Made by a program: the position numbers and the translations under genes
DNA from: Chloroflexota bacterium
Lineage (GTDB): Bacteria; Chloroflexota; Dormibacteria; Dormibacterales; Dormibacteraceae
Assembly (NCBI GenBank): GCA_005881275.1
Contig: VBEF01000020.1
Span: 1 to 55,175, forward strand
Direction: 5' to 3'
DNA length: 55,175 bases
Shown here: positions 49,415 to 55,175 of the stretch, one piece after another
How positions within the stretch are numbered: the stretch's first letter is position 1
How the letters are laid out: each line of letters begins with the position of its first letter
Notes under the pieces: generated by a model
What the model saw: only the letters and a program-made list of their open reading frames with translations
What the model was told of the DNA's origin: nothing
Database searches by the model: none

Positions 49415-50085
49415 GTCTTCTTCAACTCCTTGTTGTGGGGAACGCGTCTCTGCGCCGCCTGCTGCCGGCGCCACTGCCTGATGCGGGCGTGGTCGCCTGA
49501 CAGAAGCACGTCGGGGACTGTCATACCTCGGTACTCCGCCGGCCGCGTGAACTGCGGCCAACCTGTCATCTCGTCCACAAAGCTGTCCTGTGCCAGCGAC
49601 CCGGGATCGCCGACCACTCCCGGGACGAGCCTCGCCGTCGCGTCGATGAGCACCATCGCGGGAATCTCACCGCCGCTGAGGACGTAGTCGCCGATCGAGA
49701 TCTCGCGGGCCTGCAGGGCCGATCGCACCCGGTCGTCGATGCCCTCGTAGCGCCCGCAAACGATGATGAGTCCGGGCTGCCGGGCGAGCTCCGCCGCGAG
49801 CTCCTGGTCGAGCCGCTCGCCCCATGGCTCCATGAGGATGACCGGGCCCGGGTTGGCGCCGCGAAGCGCCTCCACGGCCTCGATCACCGGCTCCGGCTTC
49901 ATGACCATCCCCGGCCCTCCGCCGAACGGCATATCGTCGACCTGCCGGTGCCGGTCGTGCGTGTGCTCCCGGAGATCGTGCGCGTGAAGCTGAATCGCAC
50001 CGCGCTCGATGGCGCGGCCGATGACGCCCTGCTGAAAGACAGGGCCGAACATCCCGGGAAAGATGGTCACGACGTCAAATCTCAT
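49411..50085 (-). CDS. trmD: tRNA (guanine37-N1)-methyltransferase
   Basis: SPOUT methyltransferase making m1G37 in tRNAs, 224 residues. [55 protein letters not shown] (trefoil knot) and [19 protein letters not shown] are complete. ATG 50085 overlaps the rimM stop (ATGA). Confidence 0.97.
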   Translation of the reverse strand: MRFDVVTIFPGMFGPVFQQGVIGRAIERGAIQLHAHDLREHTHDRHRQVDDMPFGGGPGMVMKPEPVIEAVEALRGANPGPVILMEPWGERLDQELAAELARQPGLIIVCGRYEGIDDRVRSALQAREISIGDYVLSGGEIPAMVLIDATARLVPGVVGDPGSLAQDSFVDEMTGWPQFTRPAEYRGMTVPDVLLSGDHARIRQWRRQQAAQRRVPHNKELKKT

Positions 50086-50588
50086 GAGTCTTTGTCTGTC
50101 GCTTCCTCGAGATTCAGCAGCCAGTCGGCGACGACAATCCGGCCCGCGACCAGGTCCACCTCCAGCACTGCGTTCTTCGTCGCCGGGATCAGGTGCTCGA
50201 CGCGACCGTCGGAGCAGACCCACACGTCGTTGGCCGGCCGTTCCAGCACCTCCGCGATGACGCCAAGGCGCTCGCCCGAGCTGGTCTGCACGGGTAGGCC
50301 GACCAGCTGCCGGTGATAGAACCGGCCCTGCTCCAGCGCTCGCATCTGATCGTCGGGCACCTCGAGGTAACGCCCGCGGAACAGCTCCGCCAGCGTCCTG
50401 TTATCGATGCCCTGCAGCTTGACCACCAAACCGGGCTGTCCCTCCCGGCTCCACTCGACCTGGCGCTGGCAGCCGTCCAGGAGGAGGCTCGCTCCCGGGT
50501 CAAAGCGGTCGTGAAAATCCGTCAAGGGGATCACCTTGACAGCTCCCTCCAGCCCATACGCCCCCGCAACCTGCCCCACCCGAATCAC
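50082..50588 (-). CDS. rimM: Ribosome maturation factor RimM
   Basis: 168 residues; binds S19 during 30S maturation. N-terminal barrel VGQVAGAYGLEGAVKVIPLTDF, then the PRC-barrel domain (FYHRQLVGLPVQTSSGERLGVI, LIPATKNAVLEVDL). GTG 50588 overlaps the khpA stop (GTGA). Confidence 0.95.
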   Translation of the reverse strand: MIRVGQVAGAYGLEGAVKVIPLTDFHDRFDPGASLLLDGCQRQVEWSREGQPGLVVKLQGIDNRTLAELFRGRYLEVPDDQMRALEQGRFYHRQLVGLPVQTSSGERLGVIAEVLERPANDVWVCSDGRVEHLIPATKNAVLEVDLVAGRIVVADWLLNLEEATDKDS

Positions 50589-50980
50589 GCAGGCACCTCA
50601 CCGCCGTTGCGCCTGTTTCGGGGCGCTGAATGCGGCGACAGGGAAGGGTTCGCGAGGTCGACGAACACGCGCTTGCGGTCGCGCAGCGACGCGACCCTGA
50701 CCAGAGTCCGAAGGGCCTCGATGTTTCGTCCGGCCTTGCCGATGAAACGCCCGACGTCCTCGTCAGCCAGCTTGACCTTGATCGCGACGGTACCGCCTCC
50801 GCGCTCGAAAACCTCAACCGTTACTTCGTCCGGCTTCTCCGCCAGCGACTTGGCAACGTACTCCACCATCGCGCGGTAGTCGATGCCGGGTCCGCTCGGA
50901 GCCGGCCTGTCCCGCCGGAATCCGCCGCCGCCGCGCCGAAAGTCACGCCGTGGGGGTCGACTTCTCTGCACGTCGCTCAA
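50585..50980 (-). CDS. khpA: KH-domain RNA-binding protein KhpA, with RG-rich N-terminus
   Basis: 131 residues. The C-terminal 75 residues are the KhpA KH fold (AMVEYVAKSLAEKPDEVTVEV, GRFIGKAGRNIEALRTLV, KRVFVDL). The N-terminal 35 residues are rich in Arg, Gly and Pro, an extension most KhpA proteins lack, likely to add RNA binding. It usually works with KhpB, which is not in the window. Its first codons overlap the 3' end of the shortened rpsP frame. Confidence 0.9.
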   Translation of the reverse strand: MSDVQRSRPPRRDFRRGGGGFRRDRPAPSGPGIDYRAMVEYVAKSLAEKPDEVTVEVFERGGGTVAIKVKLADEDVGRFIGKAGRNIEALRTLVRVASLRDRKRVFVDLANPSLSPHSAPRNRRNGGEVPA

Positions 50981-51104
50981 GGATTCCCTCCCGCTTCAAC
51001 AGGCTGCGCGCCGCCTCGCTCGGCTGCGAGCGCGCGTCGGCCACAACAAGGCGGTAGAAGGGGTGCTTTTTCGCCCCCATCCGCCTCAGCCTGATCTTTA
51101 CCAA
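50943..51104 (-). CDS. rpsP: Ribosomal protein S16 (bS16) with internal deletion
   Basis: Only 53 residues: VKIRLRRMGAKKHPFYRLVVADARS is the normal S16 start, but it runs directly into QPSEAARSLLKREGILE, the normal C-terminal helix. About 36 residues between them (RDGRFIExxGxYNP through the IDEERALxWLxxGA region) are missing, with the frame preserved. Start TTG 51104 has AGGAGG 6 nt upstream and overlaps the ffh stop; position between ffh and khpA is the expected one. S16 is normally essential, so this is either an assembly error, or a defective copy with an intact gene elsewhere. Junction near 51026. Confidence 0.85.
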   Translation of the reverse strand: MVKIRLRRMGAKKHPFYRLVVADARSQPSEAARSLLKREGILERRAEKSTPTA

Positions 51105-52447
51105 CCTGTGCCTCCTTGTCCATACATCCGGGGAAGTCCGCCGAGCTTGCCTTTGCGTCCAACCGTGCCGAACTGCTTCGCCAGCTTCTGCATCGCCTCC
51201 CGTGCTTTGAGCAGCCGGTTGATGTCGGCGGGCTGCACGCCGCTGCCGCGGGCGATCCGGCGCTTGCGCGCGCCGTCGATAAGCTGAGGGTTCGCCCGTT
51301 CCTTGGGCGTCATCGACAGGATGATCGCCTCCATTCGCCTCATCTCTTTTTCGGGATCTGCGCCGGCCAGCTGCCCCTTCAGCGCGCCGCCGCCCGGGAT
51401 CATGTCCAGCATCCCCTCCAGCGAGCCCATGCCGCGCACCTGGCGGAGCTGGGACAGGAAGTCGTCGAAGCTGAGCTGCCCGGCGCGCAGGTGCCGTTCG
51501 ACCTCCGCCGCCTTCGCCTGGTCGACCGACCGCTCCGCCTTCTCGATCAGGGTGAGCACGTCGCCCATGCCGAGGATCCGCGACGCCATGCGCTCGGCGT
51601 GGAAGATCTCGAGGTCGTCAGGCTTCTCGCCTGTGCCTGCGAACCGGATGCGCCCGCCGGTGGCGACCCGAAAGGAGAGCGCAGCGCCGCCGCGGGCGTC
51701 GCCGTCCAGCTTGGTCAGGACCACGCCATCGACCCCGACCTCTTGGCCGAACACCTCGCCGACCTTGACGGCCTCCTGGCCGGTCATCGAGTCGGCGACC
51801 AGCAGCGTTTCGGTGATAGGGACGGCGGCCTTGAGTCGCTTCAGCTCCGACATGAGATCGACATCGATGTGAAGACGCCCCGCCGTGTCAAGGATGACCA
51901 CGTCCGCGTTGAGTCTCTTCGCTTCAGCCAGCGACGCGTTTGCGATCGCGTCAACGTTTCCCTCGCTCGTATGGAACGCCACATTCTCGCGTGAGGCGAG
52001 GGTTCGCAGCTGATCGACGGCGGCCGGGCGCCGGTAGTCGAGGGCGGCCAGCAGCGGGCGGTGGCCGTCGCGACGCGCGAGCAGCGCGAGCTTGACGGCC
52101 GTGGTCGTCTTGCCCGAACCCTGGAGGCCGGCGAGCATGATCACCGTCGGGGGCCGGGACGAATAACGAAGGCCTTCGGAATTGCCGCCCAGGAGCTCGA
52201 CCAGCTCGTCGTGCACCGCCTTGACCACCGTCTGCGGGGCGGTGAGCCCGGGCGAGATCTCGACGCCGGTGAGACGCGCCCGCACCCGCTCAGCGAACTC
52301 CTTGACGACTTTGAAGTTGACGTCGGCCTCGAGCAGGGCAATCCTGACCTCGCGCAAACCTGCGTCGACGTCCTCAGGGCGGAGCACACCGCGGCCGGTG
52401 ATCTTCTTCAGGGCGGCGGCGAGCCTCTCGCCAAGTACGTCGAACAA
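51098..52447 (-). CDS. ffh: Signal recognition particle protein Ffh (SRP54)
   Basis: SRP GTPase that targets nascent membrane proteins. 449 residues: N domain, G domain with GLQGSGKTTTAVKLA, DTAGRLHID and TKLDGDARGGAAL, then the methionine-rich M domain (MGSLEGMLDMIPGG, MRRMEAIILSMTPKERANPQLIDGARKRRIARGSG). The motif normally DVYRPAA reads DYRRPAA. The C-terminus overlaps the rpsP start. Confidence 0.97.
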   Translation of the reverse strand: MFDVLGERLAAALKKITGRGVLRPEDVDAGLREVRIALLEADVNFKVVKEFAERVRARLTGVEISPGLTAPQTVVKAVHDELVELLGGNSEGLRYSSRPPTVIMLAGLQGSGKTTTAVKLALLARRDGHRPLLAALDYRRPAAVDQLRTLASRENVAFHTSEGNVDAIANASLAEAKRLNADVVILDTAGRLHIDVDLMSELKRLKAAVPITETLLVADSMTGQEAVKVGEVFGQEVGVDGVVLTKLDGDARGGAALSFRVATGGRIRFAGTGEKPDDLEIFHAERMASRILGMGDVLTLIEKAERSVDQAKAAEVERHLRAGQLSFDDFLSQLRQVRGMGSLEGMLDMIPGGGALKGQLAGADPEKEMRRMEAIILSMTPKERANPQLIDGARKRRIARGSGVQPADINRLLKAREAMQKLAKQFGTVGRKGKLGGLPRMYGQGGTGW

Positions 52448-52771
52448 CTAGACGGCTCCTTCGAGCCGGGCGATCCGCCGCTTGAGTCCGTTCAGCTCCC
52501 GCTCCATCGCGGCCAGGGCGCGGCGCCTCCTCGCAGACTCCGCGAGCAGGCCCAACCTCGCCTCATAGTCCTGCATCGCGCGCGTCGAGCGGCGGACGAT
52601 GTCGTGCACCGCGGCGCGCGATGTGCCCTGGTGCGCAGCGATCTCCGCGAGCGACCAGTCGCTGCGAAGGTAGAGATCCGCGACCTCACGCTGGTGGTCG
52701 GTGAGAAGGGCTCCGTACCGCTCGTAGAGGGCGAGCGTGCGGCCACGAGCCTGCAGGGTGTCAAGTGGCAT
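52448..52771 (-). CDS. ylxM: YlxM/UPF0122 sigma-region-4-like protein
   Basis: 107 residues with an HTH resembling sigma region 4 (LTDHQREVADLYLRSDWSLAEIAAHQGTSRAAVHDIVRRS), followed by a coiled-coil tail (RRRRALAAMERELNGLKRRIARLE). YlxM is linked with SRP genes and is thought to modulate them. Its stop abuts the ffh start. The ATG 52771 lies 8 nt after TAGACT on the minus strand, so the message may be leaderless. Confidence 0.92.
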   Translation of the reverse strand: MPLDTLQARGRTLALYERYGALLTDHQREVADLYLRSDWSLAEIAAHQGTSRAAVHDIVRRSTRAMQDYEARLGLLAESARRRRALAAMERELNGLKRRIARLEGAV

Positions 52772-52779
52772 GCCTTGAC

Positions 52780-52800
52780 AGTCTAGCAGCCGCTTACAAT
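52780..52800. promoter_or_regulatory. Divergent -10 pair for ylxM-ffh and the Lrp-type gene
   Basis: Minus strand TAGACT (52785-52780) ends 8 nt before the ylxM ATG. Plus strand TACAAT (52795-52800) ends 9 nt before GTG 52810. A TTGACA at 52774-52779 is only 15 nt before TACAAT, short for a standard promoter. Confidence 0.45.
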
Positions 52801-52809
52801 CGGGTCGTC

Positions 52810-52854
52810 GTGGGACCTCTGCTGATCGAGGGCGGCGGCTACGTGACCGCTTAG
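52810..52854 (+). CDS. Possible 14-residue leader peptide or gene remnant
   Basis: GTG-started frame encoding GPLLIEGGGYVTA, ending in TAG directly followed by the ATG of the Lrp-type gene (TAGATG). GTG is 9 nt after TACAAT. The peptide resembles the first strand of amidohydrolases (LLIxGGxVVT), so it may be what is left of a deleted gene, or it may be translated and couple the next gene. No direct proof of translation. Confidence 0.25.
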   Translation: MGPLLIEGGGYVTA

Positions 52855-53145
52855 ATGCTGACCGCCGTCATCCTGGTCAAGTCGACGCGCGACGGGCTGA
52901 CACGTCTGGGGCCTGAGCTCGCCGATGTCGAGGGTGTGGCGGAGGTCTACACGGTCACCGGCGAGTGGGACTTTGTCGCGATCGCGAGGGTTCGCGAGCA
53001 TGAGGATCTGGCCAAGGTCGTCACGCAGCATCTGACCAAGCTCGCCGGCATCGAGAAGACGGAGACGATGGTCGCGTTCCAGCAGTTCTCGGCGCACGAC
53101 CTCGAGGCCATGTTCGGCCTCGGTCTGGAAGACAAACCGGTCTGA
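52855..53145 (+). CDS. Stand-alone Lrp/AsnC ligand-binding (RAM) domain protein
   Basis: 96 residues with the Lrp/AsnC effector fold (AVILVKSTRDGLTRLGPELADVEGVAEVYTVTGEWDFVAIARV) and no DNA-binding HTH. Such single-domain proteins form amino-acid-binding dimers or octamers and may modulate full-length Lrp proteins. The usual end (GIEKTETMVAFQQF) is present. Confidence 0.88.
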   Translation: MLTAVILVKSTRDGLTRLGPELADVEGVAEVYTVTGEWDFVAIARVREHEDLAKVVTQHLTKLAGIEKTETMVAFQQFSAHDLEAMFGLGLEDKPV

Positions 53146-53168
53146 CGAGCGAGCTCCTCCCCGTCGCG

Positions 53169-53927
53169 GTGCGCGCGGCGCGAGCCGGCGCCGCGGTGCT
53201 TCGCGAGGGCGGGCTGCCGCGACCCGGCATGGCTGCCGAGATGAAGGGTCGGGGCGATTACGTGACCGCGACCGACCGTCGCTCCGAGGCGGCGATCCTC
53301 AACGTGCTCGCTCGAGAGGCGCCGGGAATCGCGGTCGTGGCGGAGGAGGGCGGGGGTGTCCGGGCCGAAACGATGTGGGCCGTCGATCCGCTCGACGGGA
53401 CGACCAACTTCACGCGCGGTTTCCCATCGGTCGGCATTTCGGTCGCGCTGCTCGACCATGGCAATCCGACGGTGGGCGTGGTGCTTGCGCCGTTCCTGAA
53501 CCTGGAGTTCACCGCCGCGCGGGGCGGCGGCGCCTTCATGAATGGAGAGCGCCTTCCACAGCACCGCGCGCTCGACCCCTCCGGCGCGGTGGTCGCCACC
53601 GGCTTTCCGTTCCGCAACAAGAGCCTCGTGCCGCGCTATCTGACGATGTTCGGGCTTGCCCTGGGCCGTTTCGAAGATCTGCGTCGGGCCGGCGCCGCCG
53701 CCCTCGACCTGGCCTGGACCGCGGCCGGCACGTTCGACGGATTTTTCGAGCTCGGCCTCAACACGTGGGACGTGGCGGCGGGCGCGGCGCTGGTGCTCGA
53801 GGTCGGAGGGCGGGTCACCGATTGGTCGGGCGGCGATACCTGGATCGAAACCGGCAACATCCTGGCCGCCGCGCCGGCGGTGCACGAGGCGCTGCTAGAT
53901 CTGGCCTCGCATTCGCCTGAACGGTAG
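53169..53927 (+). CDS. Inositol monophosphatase family protein
   Basis: 252 residues. Metal and substrate motifs: VVAEEGG, WAVDPLDGTTNFTRGFP and the C-terminal NTWDVAAGAALVLEVGGRVTDWSG. Acts on inositol-1-phosphate or a related sugar phosphate. The GTG at 53169 gives a slightly short N-terminus; in frame, CTG 53142 would add LTSELLPVA, which fits the family's first helix and would overlap the Lrp stop. It overlaps the convergent PHP gene by 33 nt. Confidence 0.92.
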   Translation: MRAARAGAAVLREGGLPRPGMAAEMKGRGDYVTATDRRSEAAILNVLAREAPGIAVVAEEGGGVRAETMWAVDPLDGTTNFTRGFPSVGISVALLDHGNPTVGVVLAPFLNLEFTAARGGGAFMNGERLPQHRALDPSGAVVATGFPFRNKSLVPRYLTMFGLALGRFEDLRRAGAAALDLAWTAAGTFDGFFELGLNTWDVAAGAALVLEVGGRVTDWSGGDTWIETGNILAAAPAVHEALLDLASHSPER

Positions 53928-54596
53928 GTCGACGAGCGCGCGCCACTGCTGGCGAAGCGCCGTGGCGGTGGGCAGACGTCCGGCGTGGCGGAGTCGCTCG
54001 GGGTCGGTCGCCCTCGTCCGCACCGCCGTCTGAAAGTCGCCCTGGTATCGCGTGACAGCCGACGCGATGTCATGCGAGCCGAAGTGGCAGTCGCTGGCGC
54101 CGATCGCGGCTCCGAGCCGTTCCCGATTCCTGGCGTAGAACTGGTCGAGCTGTCTCCGGCGCCGGGCGCCGATCGGCACGGTGAAGACCATCTCGATCCC
54201 GTCGACCTGGTGTTTGTCGAGCAGGCGGCGCAGCATGTCGGGCTGGATCGAGCCGAAATAGACGGGCATGAAGGGATGCGGGACGATGGCGAGTGCGCCC
54301 TGGTCGTGGATCGCGGCGACCGTGTCCTCGAGCGACATTCCGCGCTTGATGGGCTTTTCCAGGAACCAGGCGAGCATGTGTGTCTGGGCGGGCCATCTCG
54401 AGGTGATCTCCTGACCCGCGACGACGGTAAGGCCTGCGGCCGAGCCGCGCTCCTGCGTTTCCTTGACCGAGGCCATGGTGTCGTGGTCCGTGACCGCGAT
54501 CAGGTCGAGGCGGGCGGTCACGGCCGCGTCGACGAGCTGGGCGGGGGTCACCATGCCGTCGGAGGAGAGGGTGTGACAGTGGGGGTCGGCGATCAC
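53895..54596 (-). CDS. PHP-domain phosphoesterase
   Basis: 233 residues, PHP fold: DPHCHTLSSDGMVTPAQLV, IAVTDHDTMAS, GQEITSRW, AIVPHPF and GASDCHFGSHD supply the expected metal-binding His/Asp/Glu. Resembles YciV/RnaAM-type and other small PHP phosphoesterases; the substrate is not certain. The chosen start is GTG 54596, after AACAGGAA; a longer frame to 54746 reads low-quality sequence through the promoter region. Confidence 0.88.
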   Translation of the reverse strand: MIADPHCHTLSSDGMVTPAQLVDAAVTARLDLIAVTDHDTMASVKETQERGSAAGLTVVAGQEITSRWPAQTHMLAWFLEKPIKRGMSLEDTVAAIHDQGALAIVPHPFMPVYFGSIQPDMLRRLLDKHQVDGIEMVFTVPIGARRRRQLDQFYARNRERLGAAIGASDCHFGSHDIASAVTRYQGDFQTAVRTRATDPERLRHAGRLPTATALRQQWRALVDLPFRRMRGQI

Positions 54597-54709
54597 TTCC
54601 TGTTGATTGTCCCTTGAACGTCGGACGGGACGGACAGTGAAGTGGCGGCCGGGAAGGTATGGCGGCATATAAATGTGGCAAATCTGAACTAGAATGCGTG
54701 TAAAGGGAC

Positions 54710-54738
54710 TTGTCTCTCGTACCGATGTTCGATACGAT
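54710..54738 (+). promoter_or_regulatory. Promoter TTGTCT-N17-TACGAT, leaderless
   Basis: Good -35 (54710-54715) and -10 (54733-54738) at 17-bp spacing, ending 6 nt before ATG 54745. The clearest promoter in the window and a model for the leaderless starts. Confidence 0.6.
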
Positions 54739-54744
54739 GAACGC

Positions 54745-55175
54745 ATGCTCGAGATGGTCCCCGCGGGCGAGGCAATCGCCTGTCAGCTGATCAGCCTGCG
54801 CCGGGTCATCGACCAGCTCGAGCTCAAGTTCTCGCAGCTCGCCGCTGAGTTCGACCAGACCGACTGGTGGGACTACGAAGGCTTTAACACTTCTGGGGAT
54901 TGGATCCGCTTCAACTGCCGGATGACCTCCAACGCGGCCTACGACCGGCTTGCGGTGGGTGAGCGCCTGGCCGAGATGCCGCGCAGCGCCGACGCCATGG
55001 ACGGGGGCGAAATCGGCTTTGCCCATCTCGCGGTTATGGCGCGGACGGCGGAGGCGGTCGGCAAAGGTTTCGAGGAAGCCAAGCTGCTTCCCCTGGCCCG
55101 CGAACACTCGCCGGGCAAGTTCCACTACAAATGCCTCCACTACCGGCACTCGGTCGACGCCAAGAAGTACGCCGA
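54745..55175 (+). CDS. DUF222/13E12-type protein, likely with HNH domain (C-terminus beyond window)
   Basis: The first 143 residues are visible. The DUF222 pattern is clear (RVIDQLELKFSQLAAEFDQTDWWDYEGFNTSGDWIRFNCRMT, AYDRLAVGERLAEMP, GEIGFAHLAVMARTAEAVG). Members usually end in an HNH nuclease domain of about 50 residues, which would lie beyond the right edge. The genes are multicopy in Actinomycetota and relatives and often behave as mobile or recombinogenic elements. Confidence 0.82.
   Translation, partial: MLEMVPAGEAIACQLISLRRVIDQLELKFSQLAAEFDQTDWWDYEGFNTSGDWIRFNCRMTSNAAYDRLAVGERLAEMPRSADAMDGGEIGFAHLAVMARTAEAVGKGFEEAKLLPLAREHSPGKFHYKCLHYRHSVDAKKYA

Noticed and set aside
52774..52800. TTGACA followed by TACAAT as a sigma-70 promoter
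   Set aside because: Spacing is about 15 bp, below the usual 16-18; only the -10 is kept as support.

Overview
This is a GC-rich, tightly packed bacterial chromosome segment made almost entirely of recognisable housekeeping genes. It carries Ku plus a stand-alone LigD-type ligase, a Tad pilus locus without a secretin, a SigB/SigF-type sigma factor with an RsbW-like partner, an archaeal-type ProRS, and a DUF222/13E12-type gene at the right edge. Many genes appear to start without a leader. Together these suggest a soil-type, probably monoderm member of the Terrabacteria, for example Chloroflexota/Ca. Dormibacterota or a neighbour of the Actinomycetota. The phylum is an inference and was not tested. 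No tRNA, rRNA, CRISPR array or insertion sequence was recognised.

Layout. 1-8 kb, minus strand: alaS (cut by the window edge), pdxH, a stress operon (DUF948, YtxH, RsbW-like anti-sigma, sigma factor) behind a SigB-like promoter, a small membrane protein, then hisS-aspS. 8-20 kb: Tad pilus locus. A HEAT-repeat protein, cpaF and a degenerate hybrid histidine kinase read left; a cNMP-domain/TadZ fusion, two TadE-like genes, a large TadG-like surface protein, cpaB, tadB and tadC read right. 20-26 kb: rel and an MBL hydrolase, then a four-GAF HD-GYP protein, then a frameshifted AbiEi-like/DUF559 gene bracketed by palindromic repeats.

26-41 kb is one long minus-strand series: yifB-dprA, topA, rpsB-tsf-pyrH-frr, uppS-cdsA-dxr-rseP-ispG-proS. 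It joins natural-competence/DNA processing, translation, isoprenoid (MEP) and membrane lipid synthesis. 41-48 kb: alpha/beta hydrolase and MBL hydrolase diverging from an ABC exporter pair, then ku, ligase and an NmrA-type protein. 48-53 kb is the classical ylxM-ffh-rpsP-khpA-rimM-trmD-rplS-rnhB-yraN cluster. 53-55 kb: Lrp-type RAM domain, inositol monophosphatase, PHP phosphoesterase and the start of a DUF222 protein.

Most notable: (1) a dispersed intergenic palindrome, GGATAGTCCGGACTATCC, occurring in pairs or triplets with exactly 42-bp spacing at four loci although the 24-bp spacers differ, which suggests phased protein binding; (2) rpsP and pdxH each lack a conserved block of roughly 35 codons without losing frame; (3) an apparently self-controlled SigB-like operon with a degenerate anti-sigma kinase domain; (4) about a dozen start codons placed 6-10 nt after a -10-like hexamer, pointing to widespread leaderless translation.
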